A model generated the notes under the pieces. It had not been told where the DNA came from. It worked only from the letters and a program-made list of their open reading frames with translations, and did no database searches. A stretch of DNA of 64,000 bases from Corynebacterium kroppenstedtii (GTDB taxonomy: Bacteria > Actinomycetota > Actinomycetes > Mycobacteriales > Mycobacteriaceae). The stretch's first letter is position 1, and each line of letters opens with the position of its first letter. Position numbers and translations under genes: made by a program. The stretch is taken from contig NZ_CP069792.1 in assembly GCF_016894245.1 (NCBI RefSeq), positions 2,294,001-2,358,000 on the forward strand, in the 5' to 3' direction. Positions 19,719 through 30,308 of this stretch are shown here, piece by piece.

Positions 19719-21374
19719 TTAACGACGAGTCCCGTCGTCGAACGGTCCAAAGGAACCATTCGTCGTACCATAATCAGATTGATACGTACGCCGACTGCCG
19801 TCTCGGGACCGCCGACGAGGCTCACGGTCATGGGCCCGTTCCCTTCGTTGGGTCGCGGATCCCGAGCTTGGCTGCCTATTTCCTCCAGTACGTCGACTAC
19901 GGGGAACTCCGTTCCGACGAGTCACTGGCTCTCCGAACCTCTGAACCTCGTGGTGCCTATCAGAGAGTGAACCTCGTCGAGATGACCCCGGACGGCCGTT
20001 GGATTTCCCACGCGTCCCAATAGTCTTCCGCGACCCGTGACCATTCCGAGCTCGTGGATCGTCTTCGTCAAGCCACGGGCCTCGACGCAGCGTTGCGGGG
20101 TCGAAGGCACGGGGTTCCGGGAATCCTAGTAATTTGTCGACGACGGGGCGGCCGTAGGTCTGCATCGACGACACTGTCTCCGGCTCATGCCGAGCGCAAT
20201 TGAGAAGCAGCCCCATCGATACGAGTGTGATAATGGCCGACGTTCCGCCTGACGAAATCAACGGCAACTGAATACCGGTGACGGGAAGGAGCCCCGTCAC
20301 GTAACCGATGTTGATAAACGCCTGAATCACAATCCCTGTGGTGACTGTCGCAGCCATGAGACGCAAAAAAGGATCCGCCTGGTTCAAAGCAATGCGCATT
20401 CCTACCCAACCCAAGAGAGCGAAGAGAAGAATGACGATGCTGGCACCGAGAAAGCCCATTTCTTCACCAACGACGGCAAAGATGAAGTCGTTTTTCGCCT
20501 CGGGGAGATAAAACCACTTGGCACGCGATTGCCCTAACCCTTGCCCCAGAAAAGAGCCGTCGCCCAAAGATAAAAATCCCTGGTAACTCTGGTACGCCGT
20601 GCCTTGTGTATTCGGGAACTTACCGAACAGGGTTTCTCTAAACACTTCGACGCGATTCGACCGATACCCGGCCGTCAAAGTCAGAATAACAGCGAGACCC
20701 AAACCGCCGGCGATAATCGTCGTCGTGACCCACTTGGGAACGCCCACAAACCAGGCTAGAGCTAGGAAAACGATCATGACCGAGACAACCATGCCGAGAT
20801 CACGCTCAAGGGCGACGAGAACAATGACGAGCACGACTATTGCAGTGAAAAACCCGAGGACCTCGCGGATCGACCGTGCGTATAGCGCCCTCTCGGACAG
20901 AACTGCAGAACCCCACACCGCGATGGCTAGCTTAGCGACCTCTGACGGCTGAATGGTGATAGGACCCAAGACGAGCCATGATTGGGATCCCATCTGCTGA
21001 AGTCCAGTTCCCAATCCTGGAATCAGAACCAAGATCAGTAACATGACCGCAAGTCCCATAACCCAGGGCGAAATTTTCTTAATGGTGGCTGGGGACATCC
21101 GGATGGCGAAGTACAGACCGACGAGGCCAACCACGACCATCCCGGCTTGTTTGAAGAAATCCGTCCACACGCTGTTGGAATCTGCCAGCGATGATGCCAT
21201 CGAACTGGACAGCACCATCAAGAGTCCCAACCCAGTTAGGATCGCTGTTATTGCGGCAAGGATGTAGTAATCAAACTTCGGTGTTGATGTCGCAGCATCA
21301 ATTTTGCCGACGACTCCTTCCCACCATGATCGCGCACGGCGGGACCTCGTTCCTTGGTCAGATTTCACTGTCAC
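19719..21374 (-). CDS. ftsW: Lipid II polymerase FtsW
   Basis: SEDS-family glycosyltransferase that polymerises lipid II at the septum. About ten membrane helices fill residues 35-400, with the conserved loops GSQSWLVLGPITIQPSE and TGIQLPLISSGGTS. The last 150 residues are an Arg/Ser/Gly-rich cytoplasmic tail with no visible fold. GTG start at 21374 overlaps the murD stop, indicating coupled translation. Confidence 0.96.
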   Translation of the reverse strand: MTVKSDQGTRSRRARSWWEGVVGKIDAATSTPKFDYYILAAITAILTGLGLLMVLSSSMASSLADSNSVWTDFFKQAGMVVVGLVGLYFAIRMSPATIKKISPWVMGLAVMLLILVLIPGLGTGLQQMGSQSWLVLGPITIQPSEVAKLAIAVWGSAVLSERALYARSIREVLGFFTAIVVLVIVLVALERDLGMVVSVMIVFLALAWFVGVPKWVTTTIIAGGLGLAVILTLTAGYRSNRVEVFRETLFGKFPNTQGTAYQSYQGFLSLGDGSFLGQGLGQSRAKWFYLPEAKNDFIFAVVGEEMGFLGASIVILLFALLGWVGMRIALNQADPFLRLMAATVTTGIVIQAFINIGYVTGLLPVTGIQLPLISSGGTSAIITLVSMGLLLNCARHEPETVSSMQTYGRPVVDKLLGFPEPRAFDPATLRRGPWLDEDDPRARNGHGSRKTIGTRGKSNGRPGSSRRGSLSDRHHEVQRFGEPVTRRNGVPRSRRTGGNRQPSSGSATQRRERAHDREPRRRSRDGSRRTYQSDYGTTNGSFGPFDDGTRR

Positions 21375-22849
21375 GATCCCTGTCCTTCTGTACCGCGCCC
21401 GTAACGACGAGCAGCTTCGGCGAAGAGGTCACCACGCTGGCTCATCCCCGTGTACATGTCCAAGCTAGCGGCAGCGGGCGCAAGGAGCACCGTGTCACCG
21501 GGTTGTGCCAACCGGGATGCTGCCTGAACGGCTTCATTCATCGCGATCACTGGATCGGTCGACGTAATGACGGTCAAAGGAATGCGGGGATGAATGGTAG
21601 CGAGACTCTGGCGAATGATCTCTCTATCCTGCCCCAAAACAACCGCAGCCGAAATACGGTCAGCATTCTTGTGAATGAGATCATCAATCTGGGCGCCTTT
21701 GAGCTGCCCACCTGCAATCCACACACATGACTCCACAGCACTTAAAGCTGCGTCCGTCGCGTGGGGATTGGTGGCCTTAGAGTTGTCGATCCATCGGATA
21801 TCTCCAGCTTCATAAACGACTTGTCCACGGTGTTTTTCCACCACGAAGGAAGACAACGCTCGTGCGATTGCCTCTGGCTTAACGCCCTGTGACCTGGCGA
21901 TAGCCGTGGCCGCGAGCGCATCCGCGACGCCAGCCGGACCAGGGGGAGAAATTCTCGTTGCATCCGCGATATCCACCCCCTCTGATTGAGCCGGAACGCT
22001 CGCCCGGTCAATGATCCTGCCATCGACCACCCCAACTTGCCCTGCGCGGGGTTTCCCCATCGTAAATTCGATAACGCGACGGGTCGGGCTATCACCGTTG
22101 AAAGGAGATGTTGGCGAAAGCTCCATGTACCGCTCAGCCTCGCGACACACACGCTCATCGTATGCATTGACGACGATGACTGGCCCTCGATACACACGCG
22201 CTTTATCTGCTGCGTAAGCGTCCATCGAGCCATGCCAGTCGATATGGTCTTCTGCAAGATTGAGGACGACACCGGCATCGGGGGTGAGTGTCGGCGACCA
22301 GTGAAGCTGGAAACTAGAGAGTTCGGCGACCATGACGCTGACCCGTGGAGTCTGTGTTAACGCGGTCCCTACTGCTACCCCGATGTTCCCCACTGCCTCA
22401 GCAGCTGCCCCCGATTCGGCCATCATCGATGCAAGCATCGACGTGGCTGTTGTTTTACCATTCGTCCCGGTTACGGCTAACCAGGTACGTGGTTGTCCAA
22501 AACGACCATCACGATCGGCACACCACGCCAGTTCAACATCACCGATTACCGGGATTCCCTGCGCCTGCGCGTCGTGTAGCAAGGGAGTGTCGGGGCGCCA
22601 TCCCGGAGATGTCACAATCAGCGATGCTTCGTCGAGATGAGAATGAGCCTCCTCGACGGTCATCGCGGATCCCCCGTGCCGGTCTGCAAGCTCACTAGCT
22701 GCAGCGAAATTACTATCGATGATGCACACCGACCATCCGAGTTGTGTGGCTATGTCAGCTGCGCCTCGGCCCGATACTCCAGCGCCAGCGATCCACACTG
22801 GACCTCCAGGTTGAGGAAGATATGACGATGATGTCTGGACGTGAGACAT
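21371..22849 (-). CDS. murD: UDP-MurNAc-L-alanine-D-glutamate ligase
   Basis: Adds D-Glu in peptidoglycan precursor synthesis. Rossmann block IAGAGVSGRGAA at the N-terminus, ATP motif TGTNGKTTATSM near residue 130, and the ligase C-domain block WIDNSKATNPHA. 492 residues is within range. Overlaps ftsW by four bases and follows mraY at 120 bases. Confidence 0.97.
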   Translation of the reverse strand: MSHVQTSSSYLPQPGGPVWIAGAGVSGRGAADIATQLGWSVCIIDSNFAAASELADRHGGSAMTVEEAHSHLDEASLIVTSPGWRPDTPLLHDAQAQGIPVIGDVELAWCADRDGRFGQPRTWLAVTGTNGKTTATSMLASMMAESGAAAEAVGNIGVAVGTALTQTPRVSVMVAELSSFQLHWSPTLTPDAGVVLNLAEDHIDWHGSMDAYAADKARVYRGPVIVVNAYDERVCREAERYMELSPTSPFNGDSPTRRVIEFTMGKPRAGQVGVVDGRIIDRASVPAQSEGVDIADATRISPPGPAGVADALAATAIARSQGVKPEAIARALSSFVVEKHRGQVVYEAGDIRWIDNSKATNPHATDAALSAVESCVWIAGGQLKGAQIDDLIHKNADRISAAVVLGQDREIIRQSLATIHPRIPLTVITSTDPVIAMNEAVQAASRLAQPGDTVLLAPAAASLDMYTGMSQRGDLFAEAARRYGRGTEGQGS

Positions 22850-22971
22850 AATGATGTTCTCTTTCCGTACGGGGTCTCGGGCTCGGTGTAGACGGTGACG
22901 TGGCTGCGGATAGTAGCGCTGGTGAATCCACTTCAGGTACTAGCGAGAAAATAGCTAGCTGCTCGGTTTTG

Positions 22972-24069
22972 TTAGGTCCACCCTAACCAGTCAGCGTAGA
23001 ACATACTCACTCCAGCGACGGCGAACATCGCTGTGAGCAGCCAGAAGCGGACGACCACGGTCGTTTCAGCCCATCCTCCATTTTCGAAATGGTGATGGAT
23101 GGGCGCCATACGGAATGGCCGTTTACCTGTTGAACGAAAACTGACAACTTGAATAACAACTGAGATCGTTTCAGCGACGAACAGAGCGCCGATAACGATC
23201 ATTAGCAATTCAGTTCGTGATGTCACCGATAAACCGGCAACGAGTCCGCCCAAGGCCAAAGAACCGGTGTCGCCCATGAAAATTTTTGCCGGGGCCGCAT
23301 TCCACCACAGAAAACCGAGACACGCACCCAAACCGCATGCTGCCAAAATGGAGAGGTCTAAGGGGTCTCTCACCTGGTAGCACGCGACCGAAGCGTTAGA
23401 GGCACACGAGTTACGGAATTGCCAAAAGGTCATGATGGAGTACGCGGCCATCACGATCGCAGTTGTCCCTGCAGCGAGACCATCGAGGCCGTCGGTAAGG
23501 TTCACAGCATTTGACCAGGCAGTGACCAAAATGTAGATGAATAACAAGAATATGAGGGTTCCAATGATGCCACCGCCAATTGCGATATCAAAGGTATCGA
23601 TATCACGGACGAAGGATAGCTTCGTCGAGGCAGGTTTCAGACCGTGCTCATTGAGGAACAAGAGACACAGCACGCCGAAACCGATGGCGAGAATGGCTTG
23701 ACCGAGCAGCTTTCCTTTTTTATTCAGGCCAAGATTCCGCGCCTTCGCCAGCTTGATGTAGTCATCGAGGAAGCCAAGGAACCCCATTCCCACTGTCAGG
23801 CCGAGAACTAATAGGCCTGATGCTGTGGGCTTGTAGCTCGACGGGGTAAACACAGAGGCGAGGTGCGCAAGAAAATACCCACCCACGATGGCGACGATGA
23901 TGGCGATACCACCCATCGTGGGAGTGCCACGCTTGCGCAAATGCGATCGTGGACCCTCCTCACGGATCTCCTGCCCCAGGCCTTCGTCGGAAAAGCGACG
24001 AATCAAGATCGGGGTAAAAAGGATTGCAATAATAAAAGAAACGGCGCCGCCGATGATGATATGAACCAT
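22972..24069 (-). CDS. mraY: Phospho-MurNAc-pentapeptide transferase MraY
   Basis: Makes lipid I from UDP-MurNAc-pentapeptide and undecaprenyl (or decaprenyl) phosphate. Ten membrane helices; family blocks [26 protein letters not shown] and the HHHFE loop near the C-terminus, with the catalytic aspartates in FLDDY and DGLDG. 365 residues. Its ATG overlaps the murF stop as TAATG. Confidence 0.98.
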   Translation of the reverse strand: MVHIIIGGAVSFIIAILFTPILIRRFSDEGLGQEIREEGPRSHLRKRGTPTMGGIAIIVAIVGGYFLAHLASVFTPSSYKPTASGLLVLGLTVGMGFLGFLDDYIKLAKARNLGLNKKGKLLGQAILAIGFGVLCLLFLNEHGLKPASTKLSFVRDIDTFDIAIGGGIIGTLIFLLFIYILVTAWSNAVNLTDGLDGLAAGTTAIVMAAYSIMTFWQFRNSCASNASVACYQVRDPLDLSILAACGLGACLGFLWWNAAPAKIFMGDTGSLALGGLVAGLSVTSRTELLMIVIGALFVAETISVVIQVVSFRSTGKRPFRMAPIHHHFENGGWAETTVVVRFWLLTAMFAVAGVSMFYADWLGWT

Positions 24070-25583
24070 TACTCTCCGTTCCCTTCATCCTGACCAGACA
24101 ACAGCCCTTCCGCGACTCTCCACAGTCCATCTGAGTATGAAGCCTTGATGAGGACAACATCGCCCGGACGAACTGACGACCACACATTATCGACAGCCGC
24201 GTCGACGTCGTCCACATGGGTGACATCAACACCCGACTCCTTAGCCCCGTGGGCTAAAGCTCGCTGGTTAACACCATTCCCGACGACAACAACGTGATTA
24301 ATCTGGTACCGGCCCAGTTCTTCACCGATCGAGTAGTGTTCGTCGGTGGCGGAGGCTCCCAATTCCCCCATCTGGCCTAAGACTGCCCAAGATTGAACAT
24401 TCTCCCGCGCCCGGACAGTGGACGCCAATGCGGCGATTCCGGCCCGCATCGAGTCGGGGTTTGCGTTGTACGAATCGTTGATGATCGTTACTCCGTCACG
24501 CCGGTTGCGTACATCCATCCGATTTGCACTCGCCGCAGTATGGTGCGACAACGCGGTGGCGATCTTATCCACGGGTATGCCGACAGCACATCCCACGGCT
24601 GCAGCTGCGAGAGCATTCGCAACTTGATGTTGTCCATAAACCTGTAACTGCACGGGAGCAGACTCCCCCGTCGGCATCGTCAAGGTAAAGGATGCCCGAG
24701 CAGAACTATCTAACACCACATCAGTAGCAATCACACTGTCGCGGTCGATCGGGTTATCGGTGTCTTCGCTTGGGCTCACCGAAAAAGTAATCACCCGAGC
24801 CGAGGTCCGTGCTGCCATCCCTGAAACCAAACGATCATCGGCGTTGAGTATCGCGACGCCATCTTCCTCTGCCGACGGCAAAGCCTCGACGAGTTCACCT
24901 TTGGCTTGAGCAATGGCCTCTCGGGATCCAAATTCGCCCAGATGGGCCGTACCAACATTAAGAACCGCACCAATCGTCGGAGGCGCAATGTGTGCTAAGT
25001 GAGCGATGTGGCCAATTCCCCGAGCGCTCATTTCGGCAACTAAAAAACGCGTCGATTCGGTGCATCGTAAAGCGGTATAAGGGTGCCCAATTTCATTATT
25101 AAAAGACCCCGGTGGTGCCACCGTCTCGCCTTGAGAGCGAAGAATCGTCGCAATCATATCCTTTGTCGACGTTTTCCCGGCGGAACCCGTCACACCGATC
25201 ACCCGTAGGTCGTGATGAGCGACTAATTCAGTGACCGTGTGGTGGGCAAGCTTACTGAGGGCAGCCAATGCCGCCTCACCTTCCCCATCCCGGTCATATT
25301 CCAACGCAGTGGCATTAGTCTCCACGTGCTCAACGTGAGGAATGATGACGGCGGGTACGCCCATATCACGTGATAACAGGGCGAGAGTAGCTCCGTCTTT
25401 AATAGCTTGGGCGGCGAAATCGTGGCCATTGACTCGAGCTCCCGGCAACGCCAGAAATACTGAACCAGGGGCAATCTTCCTCGAATCGAACTCGACGGGC
25501 CCCGGTACTACTGCGTCGGGTTCAATATTGACGAGATATCCGCCGGTAATATCCGCGAGACGCCCCGCCGTCATGGGAATCAT
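24069..25583 (-). CDS. murF: UDP-MurNAc-tripeptide-D-Ala-D-Ala ligase
   Basis: Completes the pentapeptide by adding D-Ala-D-Ala. The ATP motif [13 protein letters not shown] is near residue 132; NEIGHP and [11 protein letters not shown] are MurF signatures. 504 residues. The ATG at 25583 starts MIPMTAG, which fits the family; a second ATG three codons on is possible. Overlaps mraY by one base. Confidence 0.97.
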   Translation of the reverse strand: MIPMTAGRLADITGGYLVNIEPDAVVPGPVEFDSRKIAPGSVFLALPGARVNGHDFAAQAIKDGATLALLSRDMGVPAVIIPHVEHVETNATALEYDRDGEGEAALAALSKLAHHTVTELVAHHDLRVIGVTGSAGKTSTKDMIATILRSQGETVAPPGSFNNEIGHPYTALRCTESTRFLVAEMSARGIGHIAHLAHIAPPTIGAVLNVGTAHLGEFGSREAIAQAKGELVEALPSAEEDGVAILNADDRLVSGMAARTSARVITFSVSPSEDTDNPIDRDSVIATDVVLDSSARASFTLTMPTGESAPVQLQVYGQHQVANALAAAAVGCAVGIPVDKIATALSHHTAASANRMDVRNRRDGVTIINDSYNANPDSMRAGIAALASTVRARENVQSWAVLGQMGELGASATDEHYSIGEELGRYQINHVVVVGNGVNQRALAHGAKESGVDVTHVDDVDAAVDNVWSSVRPGDVVLIKASYSDGLWRVAEGLLSGQDEGNGE

Positions 25584-25635
25584 GGTTGGCTACCTCTTTC
25601 ACTACGCCCGTACATGTGATGGCACATAACTACTT

Positions 25636-27201
25636 TTATTTCTCCATCGAGCTATTAAGTTTATCTTCGATACTTCGGCGTGTTTCGACCCGATCATCAA
25701 ATGGGTGAGTTGTATCGCCAATCAATTGACCAGTTTCATGCCCTTTACCTGCGACAATAACTGCGTCACCCGGCTGAGCCCACTGGATCGCTGCTCGAAT
25801 CGCTTCCCTGCGATCACCGATCTCACGAATGGTAGGCCGATGCTCCGAAACTTCTGTTTTTACTTTGTTGGGATTTTCGTCCGTACGGTCAACAACTGCC
25901 TTCGCCCCTGCCACCACTTGCTGCCTGATGGCAGCTGGATCTTCACTGCGCGGGTTGTCATCGGTGACAACAACAAGATCACTGCGTAGGGCTGCTTCAC
26001 GCCCCATGATGGGACGTTTGGAATGATCCCGATCCCCGCCGGCACCGACGACAATGGCAATCCTGCCCCGCACATGTGCACGGAGCGTATCTAATACGGC
26101 AGCGATCGCCCCAGGTTTATGGGCATAGTCCACGACGGCCATAAAATCCTGGCCACAATCAATACGTTCTAACCGGCCGGGGACGGTCACCGTGGAGAGC
26201 CCCTCAATTGCCTCCTCAGCTTTCATACCAGTCTTCACAAGGAGCCCCAGCGCTAACATCGCATTAGCGACGTTAAAACGGCCAGGCATCGGTATATGTA
26301 AAGTCATCCCCTTCGTACCGAAGCCGTAGAGCTCGGCAGTCTGAACACCGTTATCCATGACTGAGGATGGCCCCGCCCACACATCCGGCTGAAGCGATGC
26401 GTCATGTTCCGACGTAGCTACCGTCGATACTGTGAAAGGATGAGGCAGCATCGTCGCTAACCTCTGCCCCCACGCGTCATCAATGCATACGACGGCACGC
26501 TCGGCATGTAGGGGCGAATCCTCCTTAAAAAGCCGCGCCTTCGTCTGGAAATAATCCTCCATCGTAGGGTGGAAATCAAGGTGATCCTGGGACAAATTAG
26601 TGAATCCCGCGACAGAGAAATGAGTTCCCAAGACACGACCTAACGCGATCGCGTGGCTGGAAACCTCCATCACCACGTGCGTCACACCTCGCTTTTTCAT
26701 CATCGCGAAAAGCGATTGAAGGTTTGGGGCTTCGGGGGTAGTGAGAGTTGATGGAACCTTCTCCCCATTAATCCTGGTACCCGTGGTACCGATCAGCCCG
26801 GTTGATATGCCGTGATGAAGGAGAGCAGCTTCGACCATGTAGCTCGTGGTGGTTTTACCTGCTGTCCCGGTGATTCCAATCACTGTCAAGTCGCGTGAGG
26901 GATGATTATAAACAGCCGACGACACCAGCCCTAGCACGGCACGAACATCATCAACGACGATAATCGGCAAATCGTCACGCGTGACTTTCTCTACCCCAGC
27001 GTGATCAGTCAAGACCGCTGCTGCTGATGATGAATCCGCAAATTGCGCTCCATGGACATGAAGTCCGGGTACTCCAGCAAAAAGGCCACCTTCTGGCAGA
27101 GCCTGAGCATTGAGCCCAATATCCGTGACGACGAGGTTCGGGTCATCAGTCCTCATGAGGCGGCCACCCGATATTTCCGCAAGTTCTTCCAGCGTTGCCA
27201 T
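25636..27201 (-). CDS. murE: UDP-MurNAc-L-Ala-D-Glu ligase adding the third residue (meso-DAP type)
   Basis: Adds the diamino acid at position three of the stem peptide. ATP motif GITGTAGKTTTSYM; the selectivity block DDNPRSEDP is the form associated with meso-diaminopimelate, as expected in this order. I chose the ATG at 27201 because an ideal AAGGAG lies six bases upstream; the GTG at 27219 lacks one. 521 residues. Confidence 0.96.
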   Translation of the reverse strand: MATLEELAEISGGRLMRTDDPNLVVTDIGLNAQALPEGGLFAGVPGLHVHGAQFADSSSAAAVLTDHAGVEKVTRDDLPIIVVDDVRAVLGLVSSAVYNHPSRDLTVIGITGTAGKTTTSYMVEAALLHHGISTGLIGTTGTRINGEKVPSTLTTPEAPNLQSLFAMMKKRGVTHVVMEVSSHAIALGRVLGTHFSVAGFTNLSQDHLDFHPTMEDYFQTKARLFKEDSPLHAERAVVCIDDAWGQRLATMLPHPFTVSTVATSEHDASLQPDVWAGPSSVMDNGVQTAELYGFGTKGMTLHIPMPGRFNVANAMLALGLLVKTGMKAEEAIEGLSTVTVPGRLERIDCGQDFMAVVDYAHKPGAIAAVLDTLRAHVRGRIAIVVGAGGDRDHSKRPIMGREAALRSDLVVVTDDNPRSEDPAAIRQQVVAGAKAVVDRTDENPNKVKTEVSEHRPTIREIGDRREAIRAAIQWAQPGDAVIVAGKGHETGQLIGDTTHPFDDRVETRRSIEDKLNSSMEK

Positions 27202-27277
27202 GACAATCTCCTTGATCACGATGTAGACGGCGAAGGATAACGCGATAAACGATGCTTCGGACAGTAGAAACCTTTAG

Positions 27278-29200
27278 CTACCCTGCCTGTAACAAGAGGG
27301 TGTCACCTGGTTCTTTCGAAGGTGGGACGTTGTAGCGGTTAAGCGCCCACGAAGCGATGTCGTGGAACAGTGGCGCTGCCGACTGACCACCTTCACCATG
27401 AACACCACGGGCCGGGTTATTCAACATGATGGCAACGACGAAACGTGGATCATCAGCCGGAGCGATTCCGGCGAAAGTGATCCAGTATTTCGAATTGGAA
27501 TATGCTCCGGTGTCCGGGTCAACCTGTTGGGCTGTTCCCGTCTTTCCTGCGATTTGATACCCGTCGATGGCCGCGCCGGGACCGGTACCCTGCTGGTTCC
27601 CGCCGTCGTTCTGGACAACCCCGCGGAACATATTGCGGACTGTTCGCGCCGTCTGGGCACTCACCACCCTCGTTTCGCTTGGAGCGTCAGTGGATACTTC
27701 GTTTCCGTCGGGGTCTTTAATACCCTTCACTATTCGGGGTTCAATACGTACCCCGTCATTAGCGATGGTTTGGTAAATGCTCGCCATCTGAAGGAGGGAT
27801 GTTGAAAAGCCCTGGCCGATGGGGAGGTTCGCAAATGTACCGGCTGCCCACTGGGAGCGCGGAGGCAGAAATCCGCTGGTCTCGTTGGGCAGTTCGACTC
27901 CCGTCGCCTGTCCGATCCCGAACTTATTCAGGTAATTATCAAACGAATCTGGCCCAACCCGCTGCGCAAGCATCAACGTTCCGACGTTGGACGACTTACT
28001 GAAAATACCTGTCGTGGTGTACGGGGTGACTCCGTGATCCCACGCATCCTTGACAGTGACACCAGAATCATTAATTGACCCTGGTACCTGCAGGACTTCG
28101 TCGGGCGTGGTTTTCTTATCCTCGATCGATGCTGCGGCGGTAATAACCTTGCCGACAGATCCCGGTTCAAAGGGGTTACTTATTGTCCGATCGCCAAACT
28201 GCTTGCCTTCTTTGAGCTGCTTCTCGATGTCCCCATTAGGGTCAATCGTTCCGGACGTCGCCATGGACAAGATGTGGCCGGACTTGGCATCAAGAACCAC
28301 CGCGCTAGCGTCCTCTGCGCCGGAATTGGCCTTAGCTTGTTCCAGGCTCTGCTGCACGAAGGTCTGCATGTCGTTATCTAAGGTCAGCTGGTAGCTATCC
28401 CCATCGATCGCCGGGTGTTCGTCCCGACGTGAACCAGGGATTGCCATCCCTTGGGCGGCTATATCGACGGTATAACTTCCGTTCGTCCCCTGAAGATCAG
28501 AGTCTTGTGACAGCTCCAACCCGAACTGTCCCGATCCATCCTGGCTTATCTTGCCTAGAACATTTTCACCGATAGCGCCATTCGGGTACTGGCGGACGTC
28601 TTGTCGCTCCGCAGTGATCTCTGGATACTTTTTAACGATTTTCTCCGCTTTATCCGGATCCACATTTCGTACCAGAACGGAATAATCGTCATCGGAGGTT
28701 AATTTCTTCTCAATATCCTCTGACTTCACATCATCTGCTTTATCGTCATCACCAATCATCCGAGGAAGATCGTCGGCAATATCCTTCATACGTTGATCAG
28801 GATCTGGATAACTATCGGGGTTGATCTCATGCCGCTTTTCCATGAAGCTGCGCAATTTGTTCGGATGCACAGACAGCAATGATGATTCCATTGTGTAGGC
28901 AAGATCCTCACCGTTGGCGTCCGTGATAGTCCCGCGTCGAGCCGGTTCGGCAATTTTTACCCGACGCTGTTCCTGAGCCTGAGACGACAAGTTCGGCCCG
29001 ATGATGAGCTGAACCCATACCAAACGCAAAATAAGGACGATCAGTAAAGCGATGATGATCGCCCGAAGAAGATTGAGGCGCCGCATGGCCGCCTTGGCAC
29101 CTGTTATTAACGACGTCCCCGCCATGCTGTTGCGTAACGATGCATCAGGAGAGCTGCTTTTTCTGGGATTCCGGGGCCGACGAGATGAACTGCTACTCAT
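27278..29200 (-). CDS. ftsI: Septal peptidoglycan transpeptidase FtsI (PBP3/PbpB)
   Basis: Class B penicillin-binding protein that cross-links septal wall with FtsW. A basic Ser/Arg cytoplasmic tail, one transmembrane helix near residue 45, a PBP dimerisation/pedestal domain and the transpeptidase domain. The nucleophile motif is in SSNV (FSKSSNVGT is the SxN block), the earlier SxxK serine is in EPGSVGKV and the KTG triad is in AGKTGTAQQ. ATG 29200 has GGAG five bases upstream; ATG 29224 is the alternative. About 640 residues. Confidence 0.95.
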   Translation of the reverse strand: MSSSSSRRPRNPRKSSSPDASLRNSMAGTSLITGAKAAMRRLNLLRAIIIALLIVLILRLVWVQLIIGPNLSSQAQEQRRVKIAEPARRGTITDANGEDLAYTMESSLLSVHPNKLRSFMEKRHEINPDSYPDPDQRMKDIADDLPRMIGDDDKADDVKSEDIEKKLTSDDDYSVLVRNVDPDKAEKIVKKYPEITAERQDVRQYPNGAIGENVLGKISQDGSGQFGLELSQDSDLQGTNGSYTVDIAAQGMAIPGSRRDEHPAIDGDSYQLTLDNDMQTFVQQSLEQAKANSGAEDASAVVLDAKSGHILSMATSGTIDPNGDIEKQLKEGKQFGDRTISNPFEPGSVGKVITAAASIEDKKTTPDEVLQVPGSINDSGVTVKDAWDHGVTPYTTTGIFSKSSNVGTLMLAQRVGPDSFDNYLNKFGIGQATGVELPNETSGFLPPRSQWAAGTFANLPIGQGFSTSLLQMASIYQTIANDGVRIEPRIVKGIKDPDGNEVSTDAPSETRVVSAQTARTVRNMFRGVVQNDGGNQQGTGPGAAIDGYQIAGKTGTAQQVDPDTGAYSNSKYWITFAGIAPADDPRFVVAIMLNNPARGVHGEGGQSAAPLFHDIASWALNRYNVPPSKEPGDTLLLQAG

Positions 29201-29408
29201 GGATTCTCCGGTCCCCCTTCTCATGCCTCATTTACCTGATCACCACATATCTTCTACAGATTACTGCCACCACCCGATGGTGGGAGTTCCGCGCTCACAT
29301 CCAGAGCCCTCGCAAAATAGTACACAAGCCTCCTGACACGTCCGGTTCACCTCACACCACCAGACCTGGCCTGCGACGATTAGCGAACCGGACTATGTCC
29401 GAATAGTC

Positions 29409-30308
29409 CTAGGGGGTCGGCACGGCAGCATCGTCACCCGGTGAGGCTTCCGGCGCTGGGTTGGTGTTTTCCACCTGGTCTGCAGGTAACGGGGCTTCAC
29501 GGTCAAGTCCTTCACCCTGATTAGCCGCCTGGTTATCGCCCTGTGCCGCTACTGCCCCAGCCGTATTATCCTGGTACGGAGCCAATTGTGCTGGTCGGTT
29601 GTTATCACGGCCTGACGAGGAAGAAGACGTAGCAGACCGTGAGGTATTTTTCGTTTTCTCGGGATCCGACGAGGCCTTCGCTTTGGGATCCGCACCGCTA
29701 TTAATGTCGTGAATTTCGTGAGTTTTCGAAGGATCGGCGGCCCTATTTTCAACCACGGAACCATCGGGATTGACGGTCATAATTCCTGGTTGATCAGGAA
29801 CAACCATGCCGTCCTCCGAGGCCTTTTTGGCAACTTCTGAGTTAGAGCTTGCGTTCTTGACGTCGCGATGCAGTCCTTCCAACTCGTTATCCAGCGTTGT
29901 CTTTTGATCTTTCGCTTTCTGAATAGCGAACGACTGCTGCGTCGTCACTCCAGAAAGGTACATCGTGACGCCCACGCCGAGGCCGATAAACAAGATACAT
30001 ATGACGATGAACTGGATCGTGGTCCTCTTGACCCGTCGTTCTTCGGACACGACGCGTCGGCCCCGGACAGAGATGACCTGGCGAGAGCCCATTCTCTTCG
30101 CAGCACTCGTCCTCTTTTTCTTCGCTACGGACGCGCTTGAAGAGTGGAAGTTATTTTTCTGTCGACGCGACGGAACGGGTGTTTCTGCTCGTCGTTCACG
30201 TGAGGTGGTCCGCGTCATCGTCGCCGTAGAGGCGCGCCCCGCGGTGTCGACGTCATGGTCGTGGCTTGCCCGTCGAGCTGTCGTTCCAGCCCCTGTCAAG
30301 GTAGTCAT
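29409..30308 (-). CDS. ftsL: FtsL-like bitopic division protein
   Basis: Assigned mainly by position between rsmH and ftsI and by topology. A very basic cytoplasmic region of about 97 residues, one transmembrane helix (about 98-119) and an extracytoplasmic heptad-type coiled coil (about 122-155, with [19 protein letters not shown]) match FtsL. The following 140 residues are disordered, rich in Ser, Asp, Pro and Gln. At 299 residues it is much longer than enterobacterial FtsL. Its ATG overlaps the rsmH stop as ATGA. Confidence 0.82.
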   Translation of the reverse strand: MTTLTGAGTTARRASHDHDVDTAGRASTATMTRTTSRERRAETPVPSRRQKNNFHSSSASVAKKKRTSAAKRMGSRQVISVRGRRVVSEERRVKRTTIQFIVICILFIGLGVGVTMYLSGVTTQQSFAIQKAKDQKTTLDNELEGLHRDVKNASSNSEVAKKASEDGMVVPDQPGIMTVNPDGSVVENRAADPSKTHEIHDINSGADPKAKASSDPEKTKNTSRSATSSSSSGRDNNRPAQLAPYQDNTAGAVAAQGDNQAANQGEGLDREAPLPADQVENTNPAPEASPGDDAAVPTP

